A stretch of DNA of 64,000 bases from Ursus arctos (GCF_023065955.2 NW_026622764.1:46445833-46509832), one strand, 5' to 3'; positions 34,681-47,027 are shown, numbered from the stretch's first letter. Notes: a model not told the origin generated them from the letters alone. Translations and numbers: made by a program.

Positions 34681-36499
34681 GAGCACTTCCCAGTTTAGGC
34701 TAGCTACTTTTTCTAAACTCACAAATGTCTTTGCTAACACATTCCAGTATGATAGCACTGTTCCCACAGGGGAAAAATTAGAAAAATGAAGCAAACTTTT
34801 AAAAGCCTTGATCATGATTTTGAACTACAAAAAAGTCCTATTACTTAAGTCCTATTAATAAAAGTTTCCTAAGCAAAAGCAAGTGTCAACACTCAAAGTA
34901 TTTTGGCAGTACTGTTATTTTCAATTATAGATCATAGCGCACAGAATCATCTCAGAAAAGTAAGTTGGTAAGAAAAACAAATTTTAAAAAAATTGTTAAG
35001 GTCTTTCTACTTTCAATTTTACTGTAAAAGGTCAGAAACCACAGATTTAAAGCTCCCCGGGAAGAATTTCCTATCAAGTTTACTGTCACATTATCATTCC
35101 AATAACCTGAGGAAAATAATTCTGTCTACATACTGTCACTGCTAGTAATAAGTATCTGTGTAACAAATGAATAATTACTGTCCAAAAACACACGGCAAAC
35201 TATGGGCACACAGGAAGGATTTGCATTTGGGGTAAATGAAGAGAAGGCAAAACCTTCACAATCATGCTGATCCAAAGGGCCTGAGACAAACAGGAAAATC
35301 TCCTTTGTGCATACCAGCCAGGGAATGAAGAACGAAGCTCAGGTAAGTGGGATTAAAGTGAAGGGAGTATGGGAGGCTGAGCCCAGAAAAAGCTGCATCT
35401 GAAACATAGCCACAGGATCCCTTTTGAGCTTACAATCTCAATTGTAGACAAGGATAAAACTCTAATGTATAACAAGCCAACTTGGACAGATGTTCAGAAG
35501 ACAGCACTGATTAAAGGGTACTTGTTTAGCTGAAAAGTTAATTCACTTTGATAGATGAGTACTTCACTGCAAATGAAAATTTCATTTTACTTTATATTAA
35601 CACCTTCCATAGATAATTTGAAACTAACTAAACTTGATGTTATTTTTTTCTGGAATATTTTCAACAATTCAGAAAGCAATTTTAATTTTAAATGCTTTTT
35701 TCCTTGAAGAGGAAAGAGGAAATTAATAAATATACGTTTTCTGTGTGTTTTAGAACAATTAAGCAATGCTATCTACCTCTCTAAATCTTTTGTTCTAGTT
35801 CTTCAGGAAATACATACAATACAAACACAATCATAGACAAACACATAATCTAATCTATGTTGCAATGCCCTGAATAATACGATGCCCAGGATATCCAGCA
35901 TTCCCTTTGCCTTTTGTTAAATACATGAATTCTGACGTGAAAATATGAAGTGGGTTAGGCTATAGTTTCACCATAAATTAGAATTTGAAATACATTAGCA
36001 TAATTATCAACCTTAAAGAGCTATTTCACATTTTCTAGCATTGCAAAGAATAGTTATGGGTATGAACAGATAGAAGCACCAATGAATAAGCAGCTTTTAA
36101 GGAGTCAGATAAAATGTGAAATAAACATGTAATAAAAATATGTAAATATATAATTTGGGACACAGAGTTGTGTTAATACTAAACTCAAAGTCAATATTAA
36201 GAAAATTAATTTTGGTGAAAATATAAATATGCAATTGTAGTCTTAGATAAAGCTGTATTTTTAGTTGTCACCTAACATTTCCCCCAATAAAGTAATAACA
36301 GGCCAGCCAACAACACATTTATCAGTGATGATACTCCTCAGTCATGCAAACCTCAAAACCAACAGGAATTCAGGAAGAAGCTAAATAGTTTTGCCGTTTA
36401 CTTACAGCGTATCACAAATCATAAGCACCCCTTCTGTTCCTCTCTCTCTCTCCTTCTTCTTATCACACGGAGAAGTGGTGGAGCATTACCCATCATGCA
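34681..36499. other. Repeat-poor unassigned block (second part)
   Basis: No recognised repeat apart from a CT run at 36437-36455. Includes an octamer-like 'GATTTGCATTTGGGG' at about 35219 and AT-rich homeodomain-like sites. No gene seen. With 31.3-34.5 kb it forms the least repeat-filled part of the window. Confidence 0.35.
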
Positions 36500-36755
36500 C
36501 TGAATTCAGGTGTGCTGGATGCTGTGCTCCACCAATCAGCTCTCCCTTCCGCATGAAGGATTGATCTCAGCTGCTGGAAGTTGTTCCAGGCCGTGGTCCT
36601 CACCTGTCAGCCATCTCCAGTTCTTGCCCCTGTGGAAGACAGCTGTTGTTGCTTATACCCTTCAGCTACTTTTCCTCCTCCCATCCCCAGTGCCATAAAC
36701 AGTGCCCGACCTGGAGTGTCCACTCAATAATTGTTCGTCAAATAAACAGCTACAT
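36500..36755 (+). mobile_element. Possible L2 or related LINE 3' tail
   Basis: Ends 'AACAGTGCCCGACCTGGAGT' then 'GTCCACTCAATAATTGTTCG' and 'TCAAATAAAC', which resembles 'cagtgcctggcacatagtaggtgctcaataaatgtttgttg'. The upstream CT-rich part, with a 62-codon chance open frame at 36510, fits an L2 3' region only loosely. Confidence 0.45.
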
Positions 36756-37149
36756 GTTCATTTTTCTTCTACACAACTGAAATATTCTTTACATATATTT
36801 CTTCCAGTTATATCATTCTGAAACATGAAAACATGATTGTAGTTGATGAATTGACAGAATTGCCTCCACAGTGTTTCCAACTGAAAGGAAAACTATCAAC
36901 CTACTTTTTGTTGTGTGCCTTACATCACTATATTATGTCCCACATATAGCAAACATATCTTTATTAATGTGTAGGAAAAAGTTAACTTTTGGTCACAGAG
37001 TTGAAAACTCCCATGTGTCACATTCACAACTAAAACCTCAAAATTTATTTAAGTTTAAGCCAATTTATACCAAGCTTACTCAAATGACTTTGTATCAGTC
37101 TGCAAGCCATGAGGTTCATTGACACAGGTGCAGGCGATAAATTCCAAAC

Positions 37150-37330
37150 TTAATGAACTAACACTTTTTGAGCACCTACAATATGATGAGCATCATGTTT
37201 CTTTCTTTAAAAATATATTCCTCATAATCTCTGCAATAATCTTGCAAAACTGAATATTTATCCCATTTACAGAGGAAGATGCTTTGTGAAGGTAAACAAA
37301 CTTCCATATCCAAATACAACTCTCTCGATT
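37150..37330 (-). mobile_element. MIR SINE remnant
   Basis: Reverse MIR on the plus strand: 'TTTTGAGCACCTACAATATG', 'CTCATAATCTCTGCAATAAT', 'ATTTATCCCATTTACAGAGG' and 'AAGATGCTTTGTGAAGGTAA' parallel 'ttgagcacttactatgtgcc..cctcacaacaaccctatg..cccattttacagatgagg'. Confidence 0.7.
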
Positions 37331-39025
37331 TGAAGTATTTAAACTCTCTATACTACCTCACTAAATTATGCAAACTTAGATGTTTAAAACTCTATTCAGA
37401 TAAATTTAACTACTGGGATCCCTATCAAGTCAACTCTCCCAATGTGTACCCCAAACCATTCATTTATGCAAATATATTTATTTTGCAAATTCAAATTCCA
37501 TTGAAATGCCTATACGAACCTGAATTAATTGCTAATCTAGTTTTTTCCCAATTTACTGTTTTCTATCAGATATAAATCCCATAAAACTTCAGCATTATTT
37601 CTACAATTATATTCACTTTAGTTACATTGTTTTCTGTACTTTAAAACAGAGATGTACAGGTCAACCTTGCATTTGAAAAAAAGTATTACACATCTTAGAG
37701 TATTTGCCCCCCCAGAAATGTCCAAATTCTGTGTAATACTTATGACACTTTAAAATTCTCTTACATTTTCGTTTTCCTTCCACATTTTAGATCTAAACAT
37801 TATCATTTTTTTCTTCCCCAAAGTTTTTTGGTTGTGCTATTTCTAACAAATTAAACATATGATTTATTTTTTTTATTCTTGATAATTCTAACCTCTCCAA
37901 CTTCCCTTTTAAAATAATTCTGCTATGTTAATTGGTGTTGGCAAAACTTCCAGTTTGATATCAGCTACAAATTTCATTAACATACTGTTTTCTCCATCTT
38001 CCAGATCATTAATTAAGTTGTTAAATAAGATCAGCCCTCACACTGATCCCTGTGGCACTCCATTAAATACACTGACATTTTGTTTGTTATACTTCAGTCA
38101 GTTTTATATCCACAAGGCTTTGCTTTTATCCAAGTCAATTTGAATTTTTTATCACTACTCCATGACACTCTATGAAATATTTTATTTGCTATTTCTAAGT
38201 AGATATATTCCATATCCTTGACATTATTGGCTTCTCTCCAATTATTCTGTGGTACAAGTAGTCTGAAATTATTTTAAAATTGTGGATTTTTAAATTATGA
38301 TTGCTTTAATATCAAAATCCTAAGATATTTTTTCTCTTGCTGTCTTTGTGCTTATTTTGGGGTAATGTAAGTTTTTTACTTAATTATGTCTTTTCTGAGA
38401 CCCTTGCCATCTTCTTTCAAAATTCAGGTTTCTTTCTAATTCCATATCCCTTTAAAAAAAAAAAAAGTTACATTGATTATTTCCTTCTTACAGAAATATT
38501 CATGATATCCGGACTCATGGAAGCAAGTTTCATTACATCATACCTTTGTGTTGAATTTATTGTTTTCCATAATTTCTTTATCTTTATTTTTCAAATCAAA
38601 TATCTGTTAATTTACAGCAAACTGGTAAATTGGCTTTTATTATTGATCCTAACAATTTATATTCACTAAAATAAATTTTATGTAGATTTAATCATTTCAG
38701 TTAAGACTTGGTTGAATATTTCTCTCAACTTATCCTATGCAGAGAGAGACTATTTAGAAATTGAACTTATAATTATATAATAAAATGGCATTCTATCTTT
38801 TCCCAAATTTTAAATCCATTTGTATATCTTAAATCTTAATTATGGAATATGCTTTTCCTTTTAGAAGAAGTTAGATAAATTCATCCATTCAACATTATTA
38901 AAATGCATTTATTTTATTTGATATCATATTCCTTACAGAATCATCCATTATTAAATCAAAAATAAGAAATGAGTTAATTCACATTAAACCTTGCAATTTT
39001 TTATCATCATCATATGCTTTTTTTT
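37331..39025. other. AT-rich stretch, mostly unassigned
   Basis: Several plus-strand open frames (98, 72 and 110 codons at 37279, 37925 and 38337) arise because the stretch is AT-rich. None shows a domain, except that the 37925 frame overlaps a possible very old repeat. No exon recognised. Confidence 0.4.
37925..38240 (+). repeat. Possible ancient vertebrate interspersed repeat with 'DPCGTP' reading
   Basis: Contains 'CACTGATCCCTGTGGCACTC' followed by 'CATTAAATACACTGACATTT', 'CAGTCAGTTTTATATCCACA' and 'GACACTCTATGAAATATTTT'. Conceptually translated, the first phrase gives Thr-Asp-Pro-Cys-Gly-Thr-Pro-Leu, a phrase I associate with an old repeat found across vertebrate genomes. Family not named. 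Surroundings are AT-rich and non-coding. Confidence 0.4.
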
Positions 39026-39029
39026 TTTC

Positions 39030-39748
39030 TAGTTTAAAGACATGCTCCTTGACAACAGTTTTGGCAAAGATTTTTTTAGATTTGACTCCAAAAGCAAAGA
39101 CAACAAAAGAAAAAGTAAATAAGTGGACTACATCAAGTTAAAAAGCTTCTGTACAGCAAAGGAAATCATCAAAAAAATAAAAAGGCAATCTACTGAGTGG
39201 AAGAAAATATTTGTAAATCATATATCCAACAAGTAGTTAATATCCAAAATATATTTTAAAAACTCTTACAACTGAATAACAATATCTACATATGATTTTA
39301 AAAAATGGGCAGAAGATCTGAATAGACATTTCTCCTAAGAAGACCTACAGATGGCACACATATGAATAGATGCTCAAAATCACTAATCATCAGAGAAATG
39401 CAAATCAAAACCACAATAAGATATCACCTCACACCTGTGAGAATGGCTAAAATCAGTAAGATAAGAAATAATAAGTGTTGGTGAGAATGTGAAGAAAAGG
39501 GAACCTTTATGCACTGTTAGTAGGAATGTAAATTGGTACAGCCACTACGGAAAACCATGTGGAATATTCTCAAAAATTAAAACTAGAACTATCTTATATT
39601 CCAGCAATTCCACTTTTGGATATTTAACCAAAGAAAATAAAAACACTAACTGGAAAAGATATATGCACCCTCATAGTCATTGCAGAATCATAGACAATAG
39701 CCAAGATACGGAAACAACCTGCTGCCCATTGATGGATAAATAGATAAA

Positions 39749-39813
<65 letters not shown>

Positions 39814-40375
39814 CTACTACTCAGCCATAAAAAGAATGGACATTTGCCATTTGCAACAACATGGATGGACATTTGAGGGCATTTTGCTAAGTGAAATAAG
39901 TCACTCAGAGAAAGATAAATACCATATAATTTCACTTATGTGTGGAATAATATAAACAAATAAATCAAAACAAAACAAAACAAAAAAGCTAAGCTCATAG
40001 ATGCAGAGAACAGATTGGTGGCTGCAGAGGAGAGGGGCATGGGGCATGCGAAACAGAAGAAGGGAATCAAAGGATTGGAAATTATATCAAACTGGGAGTT
40101 ATAAAATACATAAGTCATGGAGATATAATGTACAGTATGGTAACTATAGTTAATAATATTCTATTGCATATTTAAAAGTTACTAAAAAAGTAAATGTTAA
40201 AAGTTTTCATTGCAAGAAAAAAAATGTGTAACTGTGTATGCTGACAGATGGTAACTAGACTTACTGTGGTGATCTTTTCCCAGTGCACACAAATATAAAA
40301 TCATTGTTGTAACCTGAATTGAATATAATGTTATATTTCCATTATGCCTCATTAAAAATAAATAAACCCTTACAG
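39030..40375 (+). mobile_element. L1 ORF2 C-terminal end and 3' UTR, 5'-truncated
   Basis: Good ordered match to L1: 'GACTACATCAAGTTAAAAAG', 'GCTTCTGTACAGCAAAGGAA', 'AAATGGGCAGAAGATCTGAA', 'AAATGCAAATCAAAACCACA', 'GGAATGTAAATTGGTACAGC', 'CTACTACTCAGCCATAAAAA', 'GCTAAGTGAAATAAGTCACT', then a 3' UTR with 'GTGTGCTGACAGATGG'-like text and 'ATTATGCCTCATTAAAAATA'. Many stops and a microsatellite insertion; inactive. It ends about 250 bases before the full-length L1. Confidence 0.92.
39752..39809. repeat. Compound (CT)n(CA)n microsatellite in an L1
   Basis: About 14 CT units followed by about 15 CA units inside the ORF2 tail of the L1. Confidence 0.97.
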
Positions 40376-40627
40376 ACTACAATATCTTCTATATTAACAG
40401 TTTGTCATGCACTAATACATAATCTGCTATGCTTCAAAAATTATTCTGGGCACTGAGGATGCCACAATGAATGAATTCCACAAGTCACCCCTGACATGAC
40501 AGAATAATGTTGATAACTTATCAGAGAAGAATATGAACCAGATAATAATATGGATTAAACCTTGGTTCTTATAGAACGGACCCCAGAAGAAAATCAAATC
40601 AGCTTGACTAGCAGTAACTCTCAGAGG

Positions 40628-41765
40628 GGACTAGAGTTAAGATGGCAGAGGAGTAGGGGTCCCCTTTTTCAGCCGGTCCCCTGAGTCGAGCTGGATAGGT
40701 ACCAGACCATCCTGAACATCCGTGGAATCAGCCTGAGACGCAGGAAGATACATCTGGATCTCTACAAATGAACATCTCCAGCGCTGAGTATTGAGGTACG
40801 AAGCGGGGAGCCTTGAAACCATGCACAGATATCGGAAGATAAACGGAAGGGGGAGGGAGCCGCCGCGTTCGGGTGCCGGGAAGTGGTAGCCACCTGCACG
40901 GGGGAGCGGGCGGGCTCACAGACCTGCACCACGAAACAGCAGACTGAGGCCAAGAGCCGGGGGCGTGCGCCACCAGGCATCTCGCGGAACACCGGAATCC
41001 CGGCGAGCTCACTGGATTCAGACTGAAAGGGGGAGCGCTGGGAGCGTGCGGGGGCGGCTGGCGGCTGGCAGCGTTAGAAACACAAAGGACAGAGACGCGC
41101 CGGCCCTGGAAGTGAGGGCAGGGACGCCGGGTGTGGGGCGCACATCCCGGGACGCTGCAGGGTTGAGCAGCACCAACAGAAACAGAGTTAAAGTGGCCAG
41201 AACATTAGTAGAGAACGGGCCGCAATCCCTCTGTTCTGTGACAGAGGCTGAGATTCGGCCGCTGCTGCTCTGACTCTCAGAAGAGGCACAGCAAACGGCC
41301 AGGGAAAGCCGCCAGAGAACAAAAGCCTGGAAATACTGGCTCACAGCGTGCCCATCCCCATGCCCCCTCGCAGGGGACACGGAGACTCTACCCAAACAGG
41401 GTTGCCTGAGTATCTGCGCGGCAGGCCCCTCCCCCAGAAGGCAGGCTAAAAAATCAAGAAGCCCACAGCCCGGGGCGCCTGGGTGGCACAGTCGTCGAGC
41501 GCCTGTCTCCGGCTTAGGGCATGATCCCAGCGTTCCGGAAAGGAGTCCCTCATCGGGCTCCTCCGCTGGGAGCCTGCTTCTTCCTCTCCCACTCCCCTGC
41601 TTGTGTTCCCTCTCTCACTGGTTGGCTCTCTGCCACATAAATAAATAAATAAAATCTTTAAAGAAGAAGCCCACATCCCTAAGATCCCCATAAAACAAGG
41701 GGCACGGCCTGGGACCCAGTCAATAATTTGGGCTCTGGACAACCCCGCAACCTCTCCTCATCAGA
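40628..41765 (+). promoter_or_regulatory. L1 5' UTR and internal promoter region
   Basis: GC-rich and rich in CpG between about 40840 and 41280, unlike the AT-rich host DNA. AAGATGGC at 40639-40646, 12 bases from the element's first base, matches the YY1 core and sits where human L1 carries its start-positioning YY1 site; the same role here is inference. Because of the high GC content, open frames of up to 125 codons appear on both strands (for example 41018-41395 minus); I regard them as artefacts. The 3' part is interrupted by a SINE. Confidence 0.8.
41472..41663 (+). mobile_element. Carnivore SINE nested in the L1 5' UTR
   Basis: Head 'GGGGCGCCTGGGTGGCACAG', 'GAGCCTGCTTCTTCCTCTCC' middle, (AAAT)n-AATCTTT tail. 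Flanked by the perfect 12-bp duplication AAGAAGCCCACA (41456-41467 and 41664-41675). It must be younger than the L1 that contains it. The B-box region is altered ('GGAAAGGAGTCCC'), so it may transcribe poorly. Confidence 0.96.
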
Positions 41766-42672
41766 ATGACAAGAAGGAGAAGCCCCCCCCCCCCGCCCAG
41801 CAAAGAAAAGACAGTGAGTCTGTGGCCTCTGCCACAGAAATAATGGATATGGATGTAACCAAATTATCAGGAATGGAATTCAGAGTAACGATGGTCAAAA
41901 TGATGAGTAGAATTGAAAAAGCATTAATGAAAAGGTTACTGAGAATATAGAATCCTTAAGGACAAAAATGAGAGCGAATCTGACAGAAATTTAAAATTCT
42001 ATGAGCCAAATGCAGGCAAAACTAGAGACTCTGACAGCCAGGGTCACCGAAGCAGAGGAACGTATTGGTGAATTGGAGGATGGGTTAAGAGAGGAAAAAA
42101 CGAAAATAGAAGCTGGTCTTAAAAAAATCCACGCCCATGAATGTAGGGTATAGGAGATTACTGACTCAATGAAATGATCCAATGTCAGAATCATCAGCAT
42201 CCCTGAGGGGGTGGAGAAAAACAGAGGTCTAGAAGAGATATTTGAACAAATTGTAGCTAAAAACTTCCCTAATCTAGTGAGGGAAACAAACATTCGTGTC
42301 CAAGAGGCAAAGAGGACCCCCTCCCAAGCTCAACCACGACAAACCTACGCCATGTCATGTCATAGTGCAATTCACAAATATTAGATCCAAGGATACAGTA
42401 TTGAAAGCAGCCAGGGCAAAGAAATTTCTCACGTACCAAGGCAAAGGCATCAGAATTACGTCAGACCTGTCTACACAGACCTTGAATGAGAGAAGGGGGG
42501 GGGCATTTTTAAAGCTCTTTCAGAGAAAAACATGCAGCCAAGGATCCTTTATCCAGCAAGGCTGTCATTCAGAATTGATGGAGAAATAATGACATTCCAG
42601 AATTGCCAGTCATTAACCAATTTCCTAACCACGAAACCAGCCCTACAGGAGATATTAAGGGGGGTTCTATAA
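41766..42672 (+). pseudogene. L1 ORF1 (RNA-binding protein) pseudogene
   Basis: Start ATG at 41766 (Met-Thr-Arg-Arg-Arg) and stop TAA at 42670-42672, about 300 codons, the usual carnivore ORF1 length. A coiled-coil-type region (about 41880-42140), the RNA-recognition segment with NVRIISIPEG (42181-42210) and the C-terminal domain with KLNHDKPTP (about 42320) are all recognisable but in different frames. Breaks include in-frame stops near 41815, 41950, 41985 and 42150, a one-base shift in 'ACCCCCTCCC' near 42315, and another at the G9 run near 42497. The C-run at 41783 may also have slipped. Confidence 0.9.
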
Positions 42673-42744
42673 AGTTAAAAAGGCCCCAAGAGTGATACAG
42701 AACAGAAAGTCACAACCAATACAAACAAAGACTTTACTGGCAAC

Positions 42745-45700
42745 ATGGCATCATTAAAATTCTATCTCTCAGTTCTTAGTGTCAATGTAAATGGTTTAAA
42801 CGCTCCCATAAAACACCACAGGGTTACAGATTGGATAAAAAGACATGACCCATCCATTTGCTGTCTACAAGAGACTCATTTCAAACCCAAAGATGCACTC
42901 AGACTGAGAGTAAGGAGATGGAGTACCATCATTCACGCAAATGGACCTCAAAAGATAGCTGGGGTAGCAATTCTCATATCAGACAGATTGGATTTTAAAC
43001 TAGAGACTATAGTTAGAGATGCAGAAGGGCACTATATTATTCTTAAAGGAAGTATTCAACAAGTGGATATGACCATTAGAAATATGTATGCCCCCAACAG
43101 GGGAGCAGCAAGATACACAAGCCAACTCTTAACCAGAATAAAGAGACATATAGATAAAAATACGTTAATAGTAGGGGACCTCAACACTCCACTATCAGAA
43201 ATAGAACACCCTGGAAAAAACTAAGCAAAGAATCAAAGGCTTTGAATGCCATACTTGACGAGTTGGACCTCATAGATATATATAGAACACTACACCCCAG
43301 AACCAAAGAATACTCATTCTATTCTAATGCCCATGGAACATTCTCAAGAATAGACCATGTTCTGGGACACAAAACAGGTCTCAACCGATACCAAAAGATT
43401 GAAATTATCCCCTGCATATTCTCAGACCACAACGCTCTGAAATTGGAACTCAACCACAAGGAAAAACTTGGAAGAAACTCAAACACTTGGAGACTAAGAA
43501 CCATCCTGCTCAGGAATGACTCAATAAATCAAAAATCAATTTAAACAATTTATGGAGACCAAAGAAATTTAAACACAATGGTCCAAAACCTATGGGATAC
43601 TGCAAAGGCAGTACTAAGGAGGAAAGACATAGCCATCCAAGCCACACTCAAAAGAATAGAAAAATCTAAAATGCAGTTTTTATATTCTCACCTCAAGAAG
43701 CTGGAACAGCAACAGAGGGACAGGCCTAATCCACTCATGAGGAAGCAGTTGACCAAGATGAGAGCAGAAATCAATGAATTAGAAACCAGAAGTTCAGTAG
43801 AGCAAATCAACAGGACTAGAAGCTGGTTCTTTGAGAGAATCTATAAAATTGACAGACCACTGGCAAGACATATCCAAGAGAAAAGAGAAAGGACCCAAAT
43901 TATTAAAATTATGAATGAAAAATGAGAGGTCACGACCAACACCAATGAAATTGGAAGGATTATTAGAAACTAATGCTATATGCCAAAAAACTAAGCAATC
44001 TGGAAGAGATGGAGGCCTTCCTGGAAACCTATAAACTACCAAGACTGAAACAGGAAGAAATTGATTTCTTAAACAGGCCAATTAATTATGAAGAGATTGA
44101 GTCAGTGATAAACAACCTTACAAATAACAAAACTCCAGGCCTGGACGGTTTTCCTGGGGAATTCTACCAAACATTCAAAGAAGAAGTAATACCTATTCTC
44201 CTAAAATTATTTCAAAAAATAGAAACAGAAGGAAAGCTACCAAACTCATTCTATGAGGCCAATATTACCTTGATCCCCAAACCAGGCAAAGACCCCATCA
44301 AAAAGGAGAATTACAGACCGATTTCCCTAATGAATATGGACGGCAAAATCCTCAACAAGATCCTTGCTAATAGAATCCAACAGTACATTAAAAGGATTAT
44401 CCATCATGACCAAGTGGGATTCATACCTGGGATGCAAGCATGGTTCAACATTCGCAAATCGATCAGCGTGATACATCATATCAACAAGAAGAGACCCAGG
44501 AACCATATGATCCTCTCAACTGATGCAGAAAAAGCATTTGACAAAATACAGCATCCTTTCCTGATTAAAACCCTTCAGAGTGTAGGAATAGAGGGTACAT
44601 TTCTCAATCTCATAAAAGCCATCTATGAAAAGCCTACAGCAAATATCATTCTCAATGGGGAGAAGCTGGACGCCTTTCCCTTAAGATTAGGAACACGACA
44701 AGGATGCCCACTCTCGCCACTATTATTCAACATAGTACTAGAAGTCCTTGCAACAGCAATCAGACAACAAAAAGGGATCAAATGTATCCAAATCGGCAGA
44801 GAAGAAGTCACAATGTCTCTCTTCGCAGATGACATGATACTGTATATGGAAAACCCAAAAGAATCCACTCCCAAACTATTAGAAGTTATAGAGCAATTCA
44901 GTAATGTGGCGGGATACAAAATCAATGTTCAGAAATCAGTTGCATTTCTATACACGAATAACGAGACTGAAGAAAGAGAAATTAGGGAATCCATCCCATT
45001 TACAATAGCACCAAAAACCATACGTTACCTTGGAATTAACTTAACCGGAGATGTAAAGGACCTATATTCTAGAAACTATAAATCACTCTTAAAAGACATT
45101 GAGGAAGACATAAAAAGATGGAAAGATATTCCATGCTCATGGATCGGAAGAATTAACATAGTTAAAATGTCCATGCTACCCAGAGCAATCTACACTTTCT
45201 TTTTTTTTTTTTTAAAGATTTTATTTATTTATTTGACAGAGAGAGACAGCCAGCGAGAGAGGGAACACAAGCAGGGGGAGCGGGAGAGGAAGAAGCAGGC
45301 TCACAGCGGAGGAGCCTGACGTGGGGCTCGATCCCCTAACGCCGGGATCATGCCCTGAGCCAAAGGCAGACGCTTAACCGCTGTGCCACCCAGGCGCCCC
45401 GCAATCTACACTTTCAATGCTATCCCGATCAAAACACCGAGGACATTTTTCAAAGAACTGGAACAAATAGTCCTTAAATTTGTATGGAAACAGAAAAGGC
45501 CCCGAATCTCCAAGGAACTGTTGAAAAGGAAAAACAAAGCTGGAGGCATCACAATGCCGGATTTCGAGCTGTACTGCAAAGCTGTGATCACAAAGACAGC
45601 ATGGTACTAGCACAAAAACAGACACATAGACCAATGGAGCAGAATAGAGAACCCAGAAATGGACCCTCGGCTCTTTGGGCAACTAATCTTTGATAAAGCA

Positions 45701-46765
45701 GGAAAAAACATCTGGTGGAAAAAAGACAGTCTTTTCAATAAATGGTGCTGGGAAATTTGGACAGCTACATGCAAAAGAATGAAACTTGACCACTCTCTCA
45801 CACCATACACAAAAATAAACTCCAAATGGATGAAAGACCTCGATGTGAGACAGGAATCCATCAAAATTCTAGAGGAGAACTTAGGCAGCAACCTCTACGA
45901 CATCAGCCAAAGCAACCATTTTCATGACACATCCCCAAAGGCAAGAGAAACAAAAGATAAAATGAACTTGTCAGACTTCATCAAGATAAAAAGCTTCTGC
46001 ACAGCCAAGGAAACAGTCAAAAAAACTAAGAGGCAGCCCATGGAATGGGAGAAGATATTTGCGAATGGCACTACAGATAAAAGACTGGTATCCAAGATCT
46101 ACAAAGAACTTCTCAAACTCAATACACGAGAAACAAATAAACAAATCAAAAAATGGGCAGAAGATATGAACAGACACTTTTCCAATGAAGACATACAAAT
46201 GGCTAACAGACACATGAAAAAATGTTCAAAATTAGCCATCAGGGAAATTCAAATCAAAACCACACTTAGATACCACCTTACACCAGTTAGAATAGCAAAA
46301 AGAGACAAGGCAAGAAACAACAATTGTTGGAGAGGATGTGGAGAAAGGGGATCCCTCCTACATTGTTGGTGGGAATGTAAGTTGGTACAGCCACTCTGGA
46401 AAACAGTGTGGAGGTCCCTTAAAAAGTTAAAAATTGAGCTACCCTATGATCCAGCAATTGCACTACTGGGTCTTTACCCCAAAGATACAGATGTAGTGAA
46501 GAGAAGGGCCATATGCACCCCAATGTTCATAGCAGCAATGTCCACAATAGCTAAATCGTGGAAGGAGCCGAGATGCCCTTCAACTGATGACTGGATTAAG
46601 AAGTTGTGGTCCATATATACAATGGAATATTACTCAGCTATCAAAAAGAATGAATTCTCAACATTTGCTGCAACATGGACGGCACTGGAGGAGATAATGC
46701 TAAGTGAAATAAGTCAAGCAGAGAAAGACAACTATCATATGATTTCTCTCATCTATGGAACATAA
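42745..46765 (+). pseudogene. L1 ORF2 (endonuclease and reverse transcriptase) pseudogene
   Basis: ATG at 42745 opens the endonuclease: CCLQETH, VGDLNTPL, FSRIDHVLG and IFSDHNAL carry the expected catalytic residues. The frame shifts at an A-run near 43215, stops at 43542-43544 and 43923, and shifts again near 43970. The reverse transcriptase domain is then open from 43973 to the SINE at 45200, with [10 protein letters not shown] (FADD at 44822-44833) intact. After the SINE the same frame resumes, meets one stop at 45608-45610 (TAG where Trp is usual), then runs to 46765 with the C-terminal Cys motif (CWRGC...HCWWEC) present. Functional in parts by appearance, dead as a whole. Confidence 0.95.
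45200..45400 (-). mobile_element. Carnivore SINE nested in L1 ORF2, reverse orientation
   Basis: Reverse complement of the standard SINE: starts with the poly-T/'AAAGATTTTATTTATTTATT' tail and ends 'ACCGCTGTGCCACCCAGGCG'. A-box TGGCACAGCGG and B-box GGATCGAGCCCC are intact. Perfect 15-bp duplication GCAATCTACACTTTC at 45185-45199 and 45401-45415. The insertion plus duplication is 216 bases, a multiple of three, so the L1 frame is the same on both sides. Among the youngest elements in the window. Confidence 0.98.
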
Positions 46766-47027
46766 GAACTATGATGATCGGTATGGGAAGAAAGGGATAA
46801 AGAAAGGGGGGGTAATCAGAAGGGGGAATGAAACATGAGAGACTATGGACTATTAGAAACAAACTGAGGGCCTCAGAGGGGAGGAGGGTGGGAGAATGGG
46901 ATAGACCGGTGATGGGTAGTAAGGAGGGCACTTATTGCATGGTGCACTGGGTGTTGTACGCATCTAATGACTCCTCGAGCTTTACATCGGAAACCGGGGA
47001 TTTACTGTATGGTGACTAACATAATAT

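Noticed and set aside
37279..38669. Series of plus-strand open frames (98, 72, 110 codons) as exons of a small gene
   Set aside because: AT-rich text, hydrophobic low-information translations, no consistent splice sites, and overlap with a MIR and a probable old repeat.
40728..41395. GC-rich open frames of 76-125 codons on the minus strand and 102 on the plus strand, with arginine- and proline-rich text
   Set aside because: They lie in the CpG-rich L1 5' UTR, where stop codons are rare. No domain, and the region is explained by the L1 promoter.
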